Below, one piece after another: positions 18,888-28,943 of a DNA stretch of 64,000 nucleotides. Source of the stretch: Theocolax elegans (Eukaryota > Arthropoda > Insecta > Hymenoptera > Cerocephalidae); assembly GCA_026168455.1 (NCBI GenBank), contig CM047426.1:54733749-54797748 (forward strand), written 5' to 3'. Every line of letters starts with the position of its first letter. The first letter of the stretch is position 1. The notes beneath the pieces are model-generated. The model ran no database searches. It saw only the letters and a list, made by a program, of their open reading frames with translations, and was not told the DNA's origin. The position numbers and the translations under genes are program-made.

Positions 18888-18931
18888 CAGTCCCTGATGA
18901 GGAGCAGCAGCGAGCTCGAAACGTCGGACAG
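18888..18931 (+). ncRNA. Penelope-type minimal hammerhead ribozyme
   Basis: Stem I GTCC (18,890-18,893) with GGAC (18,926-18,929); core CTGATGA (18,894-18,900); stem II GAGC with GCTC; core GAAAC (18,918-18,922) directly followed by GTC. Stem III therefore consists only of ACGU, which is self-complementary; Penelope hammerheads of this kind are known and proposed to act as dimers. It lies about 100 bp after the GIY-YIG frame. Confidence 0.8.
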
Positions 18932-20288
18932 CATATTTGGGGTTAGTAGATTTTTGGTGCAAGGGGGCAGACAGATTGCTTTATTAATAATTTGTTTTTA
19001 TTTTCAGTTAGTGTTTTTATTTTTTATTTTTTATTTTTTATTTTTTATTTTTATTATTTTTATAGATTCTTCGGGGGTGATTATAAGTAGGGGCAATCTG
19101 GCTGCCCATATAATTGACTGTAAGACCGATAAAAATATTAATTAATTTATTTATATTATTTAATATTTCAAGTACATATATTTTATTAATTTAATCGTTC
19201 TCTGTAAAAAAACATCTATGAAATAAAAATTCGTAAGTATGGTGTAATTTCAATCACACTTATTAAATTATTATCAATAATTTAAAATCTTTTAATTTGT
19301 CGCACATACTTTTCTGTTTAAAAATTACTTAAAATATTTTTTATTAAAATAAATAACTAGGTATATGATTCTTACAAAGTTTCTTCAATAGAAAGTACTA
19401 AAATTAAAATAAAAACGACAAGTATTCTGCGCCATATAATAAATCTAATTTTAATTTAATCTTTATATATTACTAAAACATTATAAAAAGTTATTGGATA
19501 AATAGACATTTTTTTCGAAAAAATGCTCTACATTATTTGGCTTACATTTATTTGTTTATTTTTTCTAAACAATTTTTTGTAATACATAATCCAATCGTTA
19601 AATATCAAAAGATACCTGCTGCGAGGGTATTCAATTCAAAAGTATAGTGTAATTTGAATCACACTTTTGCGCGTTAACTTGCTTTATAAAAACTTACTGC
19701 AATAGAAAATCCTGAAATCTAAATGGAAATGATAAGTATTCTACTGGAAAAAAAAAATATATATATATATAATACATTTATTCAGAAAAGTATACTACAC
19801 AAAATATATAATATAATTTTCAACCCAGTTATGTCTTACAACAATAAACAGTATAAAATTTATAGTAATATTCATTTGTGCGATATTAATTTCTTCATAT
19901 GTAATGAACCAAACTTCTCTTTTTTATTAGTTTTAAAAAAATAATACTTGCACCACGCATTGGTTTGTCTTCTCACTTTTGAATAATATGTCATAATTCT
20001 GATTGCTCAACGGCTTCTAAATATTTTAGAAGTAGGTAAGCTATATAAATGACTTTAAATGTTTCTCATGAGGCATGTACATCGTTACAGCGGTTAATAT
20101 TAAAATTTGTGTCTTCAATTTGTCGATTCAAAATCGTACAGGAGAAATATTAGTAAAATCAGAATTAACTTCCAAATCAGTTAACCAACGCTGGTGAAAG
20201 AATTATTTTTTTTCTTATAAAACTAAATTTTTTCTTGTATCTAATAGGGTTTTAAGCTTTAGAAAAGGGGAGAAACGTATTTTAAATT
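18932..20288. other. AT-rich interval with MITE-like remnants
   Basis: After a run of tttta repeats the sequence is AT-rich. It has decayed pieces related to the 56-59 kb repeat family ('ataatacttgcaccac' near 19,940; a 'ctgcaatagaaaatcctgaaat' type segment near 19,695). No gene is evident; a 73-codon frame at 19,723 crosses a TA run and is not convincing. Confidence 0.45.
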
Positions 20289-20785
20289 TGTAAGATAAAA
20301 TTTAAATATAACCGCTACAAGCCTGTTCCCGTAAAATCGGCGATAGAGCGCGACAAGTAGTCTCCCACTCCAGGGCCTCTCACAGGAGGACGGTATGAAC
20401 TGCGAAGAGACGCGGTATCGGTCTCTCACGCCCAGGCGCCTTCAAGCGGATAAGACGGGAAACCTTCCTAGAGAATATACCCTATCTTTCGAGTGGATAC
20501 GGAGGGACGATTCGGCGGTCCAAAGCAAGACACCTGTACTCAGCTGGACCGAATAAAAATCAAGAACTCCGATGAGGGTTACCAAGGAAAAAAGGACCTT
20601 TATTCCATGGGCGAGATCGAGCCAACGAATCAGTCAGAAAAACAGTATCTCCTCAAGATAAGTATGGACGATGAGGGAGCCGCGACGCGATTGTAGTATC
20701 TTTTTATTTATTCTTCATCAATTTATGTAAATAGCACAAATATGAATATGTATGCAATAATTGTTAATTTATAATAATGCTCACA
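20289..20785 (+). repeat. 5' LTR of decayed Gypsy element (497 bp)
   Basis: Starts TGTAAGATAAAATTTAAAT and ends GCTCACA. The inner 270 bp are repeated in the 3' LTR remnant at 45,187-45,452. It is followed by a primer-binding-like sequence and gag. Confidence 0.8.
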
Positions 20786-20791
20786 TTTGAG

Positions 20792-20805
20792 CTGGCGCCG
20801 GGCAT
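20792..20805 (+). promoter_or_regulatory. Primer-binding site of Gypsy element
   Basis: ctggcgccgggcat, six bases after the 5' LTR, has the TGGCGCC core used by many retroelements that prime on a tRNA 3' end. The exact tRNA is not determined. Confidence 0.55.
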
Positions 20806-21176
20806 TTTACATTTAATAATATAATTATCATAGATATCCGAATATAAGAACGTATTTATAAAAATTGTATTATAGTGTAAATTTAATATCCTTTCCTATA
20901 TGTATGTTACAAAATGGATACCAACTAGTGGCGATTAATTTCGTTAAATTATCGAAAAAACATATTACTAGTGATTTTTGAAATTAAAAAAAAAAAATTA
21001 GAATTGTTATAAAATTTGTGTAAGGAAATAAAATAATTGTGAGTGGATTATGTGTGGCAAATAACGACGAAGAATACGTAACCAGATCAGGCAGAATTTC
21101 AAAAAGACTTATATCTAATCTGAATTTTTCATTTATAAAAAACCGCAAGAGAATACCGCAAAATTGCAACAAAACC

Positions 21177-22156
21177 ATGGTGATCGAACGTGAAAATGCT
21201 ACGTCGCGAGACGCGGAACAGCAAAGTCGAGACAACGTGGTAGAAGAGTTAAGACAGGAAACGGAAGCTCAGCGTCAACAGGCGTACGAAAGTCGAAATG
21301 CCATCGCCGAAAGAGACGAGCAAATACGTCGTTTACAAGCCGAGTTGCAGGCTACACGTGGCGATTTTGAACGACTCCGAATGCGACAAACACCTGATAT
21401 AAACGACCCAGCAAACGAACAAGGTACATTACAAGAGTTTACTAATACGATAAATAAATTGTCGGTAATTTTGACGATCGTAGTTCGGAAATAAAAATAC
21501 CCGAGTTTAAAAATGAAAATCTGTGTAATCCATTGGAGTTTTTAGACAGGGTAGAAGCGTTTTTTAAAATTAAACATATTCGAGAGGAAAATAAATTAAA
21601 TAAAATAGAATTATTTTTACATGATAAAGCAAAGTTTTGGTATGAGTCGCGAGAACCTTTTAATAATTTTGATAATTTCAAGTCGGCTTTTCTAAAGGAA
21701 TTTTTTCACGTGCCTATTCAGGTTAAAACAAAAAATATTTGGACAAATAAAAATTTCTTTGATGCTAAAACTAATTTACAGACATATTTTTACAATCAAT
21801 TAAAAGAATCAAATTATTTGCTTCCGAAAATGACAGATTTCGAAAGAAATTATTTAATTGTACAACAATTTCCACAATCGGTACGAAAAAATTTAGCGTC
21901 AATAAATTTACAAGATACTAAGGTTATTTCACAAGCTTTAGCAAACTTAGATGAAATTTTTGCTGAAAATAAAAAAAATTCGGAACGCAAACAATTTGAT
22001 TCAGATAAATATAATGAAAAAGAAAATGTTCGCGTTAGACAATTCAAAATTCATCAAAGAGGAAATCAAAGAGGAAATAACTATCCTCGAAATTCGAGGT
22101 GGGTTGCAAGAAATAATCCGTACGAGTCGAGAGCGCATTATGAAAACAATACATGA
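21177..22156 (+). pseudogene. Gypsy gag, frameshifted
   Basis: The first frame (open from 21,039; an ATG at 21,177 gives MVIERENATSRDAEQQ) is a long charged coiled coil ending at 21,494. The second frame continues the protein from about 21,495 (EIKIPEFKNENLCNPLEFLDRVEAFF), a retroviral-type gag domain with KFWYESREPFNNF and ending in a basic RGNQRGNNYPRNSRW tail. A single-base shift near 21,470 separates them. No CCHC knuckle is visible; the basic tail may replace it or be where the knuckle was lost. Confidence 0.8.
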
Positions 22157-22394
22157 TTTAACCAAAATCGCGAAATCGATCATTATTCAAGGCCACATTA
22201 CGTTGCGAATCAAAACATTGGCTGTAATAACAATCGAGACAATTATGATCGAAGAAGCGAAAATGAAAATATAAGATTGCCAGATATGAGATTTCCCCCA
22301 TCACCCATCGATAATCCGAATGCGAATAATACTAATAATTCAGCCGCTTTAACACGCAATTGACGCGCTGAAATGTGAGTCGTCGGCGCGTCAG

Positions 22395-22895
22395 ATGAAT
22401 TATGACTTTGTTACTGATTTAACAAATGAAATTTTTAAAACTAACGACTCGCAAATTAATCAATTAAATAAAATTCCGCCGTCACCGCACCTTTTGTGCG
22501 AATTTAAAGGGATAAAAAATTGGTCACTTTTAGATACCGGGAGTCAAATAAGTGCAATATCCGAAGATTTATATAAAGAATTAAGTAAATATAATAAACA
22601 GTTAGAATTACCCATGTCAAATATTATAGTTTCAACGGCCATTGGTAAAAAGGCAATAAATATTATAAAGCAAACTCTTTTACAATTTGAAATTGATAAT
22701 ATAAAAATTGAATTTGTTTTTCTGATTATACCATTTTTATCTAGTGAAGTTATTCTAGGTAATGATTTTAATTTATATACTGGATTAGTTATAGATTATT
22801 GGCGGCGGGAAATTAATATAAAAAATAAAAAAATTTCTCGATGTATGACTTTATTTGAGTCAGGTCGTTCAGAGAGATTGCTTCTATCAAAATAA
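22395..22895 (+). pseudogene. Gypsy aspartic protease
   Basis: A 166-codon frame with the catalytic motif LLDTGSQISAIS and the second conserved block EVILGNDFNLYTGLVIDY, as in retropepsins of Ty3/Gypsy elements. It would cut Gag-Pol. It is separated from gag by about 240 bp of broken frame and from RT by a stop, so it belongs to a decayed copy. Confidence 0.85.
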
Positions 22896-22934
22896 AACGA
22901 TGTAACTTGTATATACTTAGTTGAAATTGATAAA

Positions 22935-24330
22935 ATGGAAGAAAATTTAAATATAATAAATAAGGTAAAGGAAAATATAAGAGATGAACAAATAAATGAA
23001 AATGTGTTATTTAAAAAAATCGAAAGTGATGAAAATAAAAATAATAATGAAAACATGAAAAGTTTAAATGATAATGAAAAAACTAAACATGCATTAGAAA
23101 CAGATGCAATTATTATCGAAGAAATACAAAGAGAAGTTTTAAACGATAATTATAATATAATAAATATAAATAATAAAAATAACAGCGATTTAAACGCAGT
23201 ATATGTAAAAAATATTCAATGCCGAGGTGAAAGAGAAGTATATCTTTCTGAACAACTTGAATCAATCGCGGGAAACCTAATAAATGTCAATGAAATTGAG
23301 AAAAATATTTTTATAAAAATGTTACAACAATTTAAACATTAATTTTCGGATAAACCCGGGTGTGTCATAGAATATGAGCATCATATTCAATTGATAAAGA
23401 AAAATCCAGTGATAAACAAGACGTATCCGGTACCTATGGCATTACGGAAGCCAGTAAGAAATTGTATCGATGAGATGTTGAAATTAGGAATAATCGAAAG
23501 AGCAACAAGTCAGTATTGCAATCCGTTAAGGGTGGTGAAAAAGGGCGACGGTAGTGTTAGAATTTGTTTGAACGCACGAACTTTAAATCAGTTTGCAGAG
23601 GACGATCATGAATCGCCTCCCATGATCAATGAAAAAATGCAAAAGTTTTATAATTGCAAAATATATTCAAAAATTGATTTGACAATGGGTTATTGGCAAA
23701 TTCCGCTACATAAAGATTCGCGTCCCTCAACAGCTTTTCTTTCGATACCTCAATGTATCAATTTACACGTGTACCTTTTGGGTTAAAGACCGCAGGAAGC
23801 GCGTTGATCCGAGCTCTCTCGTTAGCACTAGAAAAAGACGCACCAATAATTGATATTTTTGAAACTGTTAATATTATGCGAAATAAGACATCTATGTATA
23901 TTCATGATTGCGTGATAGGCACAAACAATTTTAAAGAGCATATTCAAATTTTGCAAATAATATTTTCAAAATTAATGAAAAATAATGTTACTATAAAATT
24001 GCAGAAATGCGAATTTTTAAAAGAAAAGATATTATTTTTAGGATACAATTTATCATGTAAGGGTATTTTTTCCAATCCAGAGCAAATTCAAATAATTCAA
24101 GAATTTGCAAGTCCTAAAAATCAAAGGAATTACAACATATTTTAGGAGTATATAATTACTATAGGCAATTTGTAATTAAGCATAGCGATTATATGCATCC
24201 ATTCCGTAATTTATTAAAAGGTGATGCAAAATGGGAATGGATTAAGGATCATGAGAGAGCACTTTGCTATTTAAAACATAATTTCATTGAGTCGGTGTGT
24301 TTAAGTCATGTGTTACCCAACAAACCTCTG
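22935..24330 (+). pseudogene. Gypsy reverse transcriptase, interrupted
   Basis: An asparagine/glutamate-rich linker (22,935-23,342) ends in a stop, and the same frame then continues into RT: PVPMALRKPVRNCIDEMLKLGIIERA, SQYCNPLRVVKKGDGSVRICLNARTLN, KIDLTMGYWQIPL. A frameshift near 23,755 leads to FTRVPFGLKTAGSALIRAL and to YIHDCVIG, where the catalytic YxDD is degraded. A further shift near 24,130 gives LGVYNYYRQFVIKHSDYMHPFRNLLKG. At least one stop, two frameshifts and a lost catalytic Asp show that it is dead. Confidence 0.88.
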
Positions 24331-24780
24331 GCGCAGTATCCCGAGATATCTCGTCCAAAATATACGTGATTTGTATATTACGCGTACACAGGGGGGTTAA
24401 AGTGCAAACAGATGCAAGTAACAGGGGTATAGGGGGGGGGGGTTCTCTATCAGCTTGATGTTGAGAATAATCATCGAATCATATCGCTTGTTAGTCGGTG
24501 TTTGTCTTGTACAGAAGTGAATTACATGACGACTGAACTCTAATTACTTGCGATAGTATATAGCGTCACTAAATTCCGCGAATTTCTAATAGGCAATCAC
24601 TTTGAGATTATTACGGACTATCGAAGTCTTATTTTCTTCAGTTCAACTGCTTTTCATAGCCGACGTTTAATAAGGTGGAATATGTTACTGTCGCAGTATT
24701 CGTATTCAGTCTTATATTGCCGAGGAAAACATAATATCATGGCAGATTTTTTAAGTAGTCACCCCGATAAAAAATTTTAC
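24331..24780 (+). pseudogene. Gypsy RNase H remnant
   Basis: Pieces VQTDASNRGIGG (about 24,400), NYMTTELELLAIVYSV, FREFLIGNHFEIITDYRSLIFF and RLIRWNMLLSQYSYSVLYCRGKHN belong to the RNase H domain that removes RNA from the RNA-DNA hybrid. They are joined across several frames; a G run of ten near 24,434 is one break point. Confidence 0.8.
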
Positions 24781-25970
24781 GAATATAGTTTACCAATAAA
24801 AATGATAATGAAGTTTCATCATTAGTAATATTAGCATTATATAATGATGACGCCTCATTAAAATCAATAGTAACAAATTTACAACAAAGTCAAAAAGACG
24901 ATAAATTTATACAAAATGTATATACTTTACTCAATAAACAAGATAAAAAAACAATAGAATCATTTCAAATACATGATGAGATAGTTTTTCAGCACGATAA
25001 AAAAGCAAATAATTAGCGCGTAGTAGTTCCTATTATTTATAAAACAAGTATAATAAATCAAGTACATACAAAATTAGGCCACCCGGGAGTATTCAAAACA
25101 TTTGAGTATATTAAAAAATTTTATTACTGGCGTAATATAAGAAAAGATATTAAAAAACACGTACTTTGTTGTGACTTATGTCAATGTGTAAAACATTTAA
25201 CGATCGCGATGGAGGGCTAATATCAATTCGTTGGATCGGAAAAACTTAGTAGTTTGGTGACTGTAGATTTTTTCGGGCCCCTTCCCCGCGGTCGAGGGGG
25301 AGTCAAGTACATATTGGTAGTGCTTGATGCGTTCTCGAAAGTCGTGCGCCTTTATCCAATGCGTAGGGCAACAACTAATATGGCACTGAAAAAGATATTG
25401 GAGGAATACATACCTTATTGTGGGAAAATGGACCGAATTTTAAGCGATAATGGATCCCAAATTAGATCAAATAATGGAAAAATGAATTGCAAAAAATAGG
25501 AGTTAAAGTAGTATACAGTTCGGTCAGTCACCCAGAATCAAACCTAACCGAAAGAGTAATGCGGGAGTTAGGGAGAATGTTTCGTACCTATTGTAATGAA
25601 TCGCATACAGCTTGGCCGAAATACGTAAAAAAAAATAGAAGAATTATTAAACATAACCACGCATTACACGTGTACACCAAATGAATTACATTTTGGCACA
25701 CCGGTGTGCGATGAAATTACAAAGTTAATACATTTTTCAGAAATAAAAAGAATAAATCGTAAATATTTGTTAGCTTTTGCAAAAGAAAATTTAAAAAGGT
25801 CTTTCGCGGCTCGTGGTAAAAAGCAAAAAGTATCAAAAATAAAACTTTATCCAGGTGACCAGGTATTACTTAGAGTAAGGCATCTTTCAAATGTCATAGA
25901 TAAAGTAACAAAAAATTTTTTTCATTTGTATGAAGGTATTTATATAATTGAGAAAGAAATAAACTAAAAC
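24781..25970 (+). pseudogene. Gypsy integrase, interrupted
   Basis: N-terminal zinc region: HTKLGHPGVFKTFEYIKKFYYW and CCDLCQCVKHL (25,060-25,200). The core follows at 25,254-25,499 (VTVDFFGPLPRGRGGVKYILVVLDAFSK, then RILSDNGSQ) and, after a frameshift, at 25,487 (GVKVVYSSVSHPESNLTERVMRELGR), containing the final acidic residue. The C-terminal piece at 25,704-25,967 has LYPGDQVLLRVRHLSN. Stops and shifts make it non-functional. It ends just before the SINE insertion. Confidence 0.88.
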
Positions 25971-26040
25971 GCTTTTATGTTGATGCAGTGGAAATGCGAG
26001 AATAGGTGTGTTCAAATCTACGTAAATATAATCACTTGTA

Positions 26041-26059
26041 AATAGTAGGTATATAATTA
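26041..26059. repeat. 19-bp target duplication, left copy
   Basis: aatagtaggtatataatta, repeated exactly at 26,487-26,505 on the other side of the SINE. Confidence 0.9.
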
Positions 26060-26486
26060 CCGACACGGTGGCGGAGTGGCGGAGACGCACCTCGGCCGGT
26101 CACGGAAGTTAAGCAGCACTGAGTGCGGTTCGCACTTGGATGGGTTTGGCTTTCGTGGCGGGTTAGGTGTTTTTTCACACTTCACAACGTGAGCGGGAGG
26201 TGTGAAACATTCGGTTTCGGTGTCAAGGCCTACGCAATGTGACTTTGACACCCAAAAAGAATGTTTCGAATACACCGGCCATCTCGGATGAGGTTTTCCC
26301 TGCTTCACAGGTTTCCTTCATCCACGGGCATAACCCCGGGCGAATGCGAGATAATGGGGTTTTTAAGGGAGGGATAAAGCACCCACACATAGGTGGTAGG
26401 TGGACACCGTTAAAGTTCCCCAGGGGATAAACGGTAGGAAGTGCCAGGGAAAAGAGAGCACAAAATCAAGAATAAAAAAAAAAAAG
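26060..26486 (+). mobile_element. 5S rRNA-derived SINE (SINE3 type)
   Basis: The first 100 bp carry the internal-promoter part of 5S rRNA: cggtcacggaagttaagcag ... gcacttggatggg, matching the conserved AAGTTAAGCAGC and ACTTGGATGGG blocks. The following 300 bp body is not 5S, and the element ends with an A-rich tail (aataaaaaaaaaaaag). It is flanked by a perfect 19-bp duplication, so it moved by LINE-driven retrotransposition. It sits in the 3' part of the Gypsy element. Confidence 0.85.
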
Positions 26487-26757
26487 AATAGTAGGTATAT
26501 AATTAATAATGTTAAGTAATGTTAAGTATGTGTATATATTAATCAAAATCCGCGAACAAGTAAATAAAAATAGATGCGAGCCTTGTATAACAAATTACAA
26601 AATCGTAGCGACGAATTAATCATGTTTATGATGACATCTAATATATTAAATATGTAAATAAATAAAAATAAGTCTTGTATATATTGTAAATATTGGCACG
26701 TGCATTGGGTTAAGTAATGTATAAGACGTAAAGATAAATACAAAAATAAGTATTCAT

Positions 26758-28164
26758 TGTAACGCTGCACTGGGGATCAGGGTGCAGGACAATAAAGATC
26801 AGCAATTAACTAAGAAATAAACACGTATTTATTAATTAAATATATGAAGTATTCGGGTGGGCGCCAGCCGCGTTACTACGCGGCGAATAACAATAATATG
26901 CGGGTGAAAGTAGCCGTAATATGCTACTGCTGTCTAACCGCCGGCCGCTACGTAGCCGGGTTCCGGGTTAAGCGCTAGATGCTGTAGGGAAGGAAGGGGA
27001 AGGACGAGAAAGGACGGGATGCTCGCACGCACTTCTGCGGTACTCGGCGGTACCGTCAGCAGGGGAGTAATTATTCACCAACCTTTACGACGTCTCCGGA
27101 ACACCAGGTTGGGACGCTGTAGCTCTCTCTCTCTTTCACACACCCTCGCTGTTCTCCTCGAATTCGAAACACAGACACGCTGTCTCGCGGTTATCTCAAT
27201 TTCGTCCGTTCAAGACGACGGACCGTAGAGCTCTGCTCTCGGCGTGCTCGAAAGCTCCGTGTTCGTACCGCGCGCCTGCGCAGTACGTCCTCGTGCGCGG
27301 TACCTCGATCTCGAGTCTAGTGCCGCGGTGTTCAGGCTGTATCGGTATAAATCGGCTGTATGGTGTATGATGACCTGGTGCTGCTTCCGTCTCGGAGATG
27401 CTGTATACTTCTTCCTAGGTAATTATTACCTCGTTCCTTCTAGCGTTATTCACTAAGTTGTACGGTGTGAGTTCAGGTACGAACTCACCCGCCGCCGCAT
27501 CGCTGCTCGGGGCCGATTCACCCCTCTCCACGACGACGTCAACCTCGGTGACTGATAGCCTCTTCGTCTACAGCTAAAGGTAAATACTTTGACGTGAGGA
27601 TTACGCACGTATGCGTATTTATTTTATATACTGTGAAAGAGGTCATATATATACGTTGTTTACGTGTGACAACCTAACCTCATTCTGCTCTATACTGCTC
27701 CTTGTACAGCTGTAGTGTTTACATACAGCTGTATATCTTCTTCCTTGCTCCTCGTCCTCTTAATGCGTACTTGTATTGATTATGTGGCTCTTTTACAGCT
27801 GTATATGTTGGCGTTGGAGGTTCTCCTGCTTCCTGCCTGGATACTACCTCATCGCCTTGACTGCTGTACTGTGAGGCTTCGAAGAGTCCTGGAGGCTTCC
27901 TGGTGATCGCCTCCCTTTGAGTATCCTGCTTGCAGTGTCAGATTCGGAGGAGCCCACCTGAGGTCCTAAGCTTGCCCTGGCCTTCAACGTCAAGGCCAAG
28001 TGTTTTATGTGTACCGTGCTTGGGATGGGGTTTTAGTCTGTGAGGGTAGGTAGGGCTTATTTACTCTGCGGGTAGGTAGGTGTAGGGAATTATATATGGG
28101 TAGGTAGGTGTTCGTTGTGGGTTCGGTAGCTCGTTACTTGACATGCGCAAAGCACATTGTCACA
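26758..28164 (-). repeat. 3' LTR of gag-only element (1,407 bp)
   Basis: Minus strand TGTGACAATG ... GCGTTACA. It matches the LTR at 43,505-44,893 over nearly its full length, apart from an 80-bp segment near 27,215-27,310 that is absent from the other copy and a 111-bp insertion in the other copy. It contains ggtaggtagg-type short repeats. Confidence 0.88.
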
Positions 28165-28177
28165 ACTCCCCCCCACC
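28165..28177 (-). promoter_or_regulatory. Polypurine tract of gag-only element
   Basis: On the minus strand ggtgggggggagt abuts the LTR start TGTGACA, the expected plus-strand primer. Confidence 0.75.
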
Positions 28178-28943
28178 AAACCGAAATTACCCGGAAGTTG
28201 TAATTTCAATAAAATAACTAAGTATTGCTAAGTTACAAAACAAAAAAAAATAATTAATATGCTGCTAATTACTATTCTGATTAAAATTTCATATGTTTAT
28301 ATTAATGCTAATTTTGGTGGGGGTAATTACGCATGCTTACTTAATGAATATCCAAATAGCCGGTGCTATTGGTACGGGGTATAGGTGTATAGTCTGCTTG
28401 ACTAGCTGCTTGGCTGGAAATGTGTGTATGTATACGCGCTGTATGGTGTATAACTTTTAGCTGTTTTTATATAAATTAAAATTAATTTTAATATAACGAC
28501 GATTGGCACCAATACATAAAATATATCATAATAAAATAGAATTTTCGCAATTGTTTGAGAGCTCTATCCCTACTCGCGATACTCTCATACCTCATACTTA
28601 CATGATGGCAATCATACTCATACTGTTATACAAATTAATATATAAATTTAGGGAATAATAAAAAATAATAAAAGTAATAAACTTGAAATAATATAAAATA
28701 CAAAGAGAGCATTAATAAGTTGTGGTGAATTATTACCTTCTGCTGCTTGTGAGTTCCTCGTTTTGAACTCTTTCAATTACCGTTTCATTGAATATAATTA
28801 CATATAATTTAAATTATTTGCTTATTTGCTCTGCTTTATAATCACCACCCTTATTTCTTTGGGAAAATTGCAAAAGTGGGTTCATAACACTTAAACTTTG
28901 ACTTAACAATGTAACGGGAAAAAGGGAAAAAGAAAAAAAAAAT
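28178..28943. other. Gag-to-LTR spacer, no pol genes
   Basis: AT-rich sequence between the gag stop and the purine tract. No reading frame with pol motifs in any frame. Confidence 0.6.

Noticed and set aside
26060..26170. Functional 5S rRNA gene
   Set aside because: Only part of 5S is conserved, followed by an unrelated body, an A tail and a target duplication.
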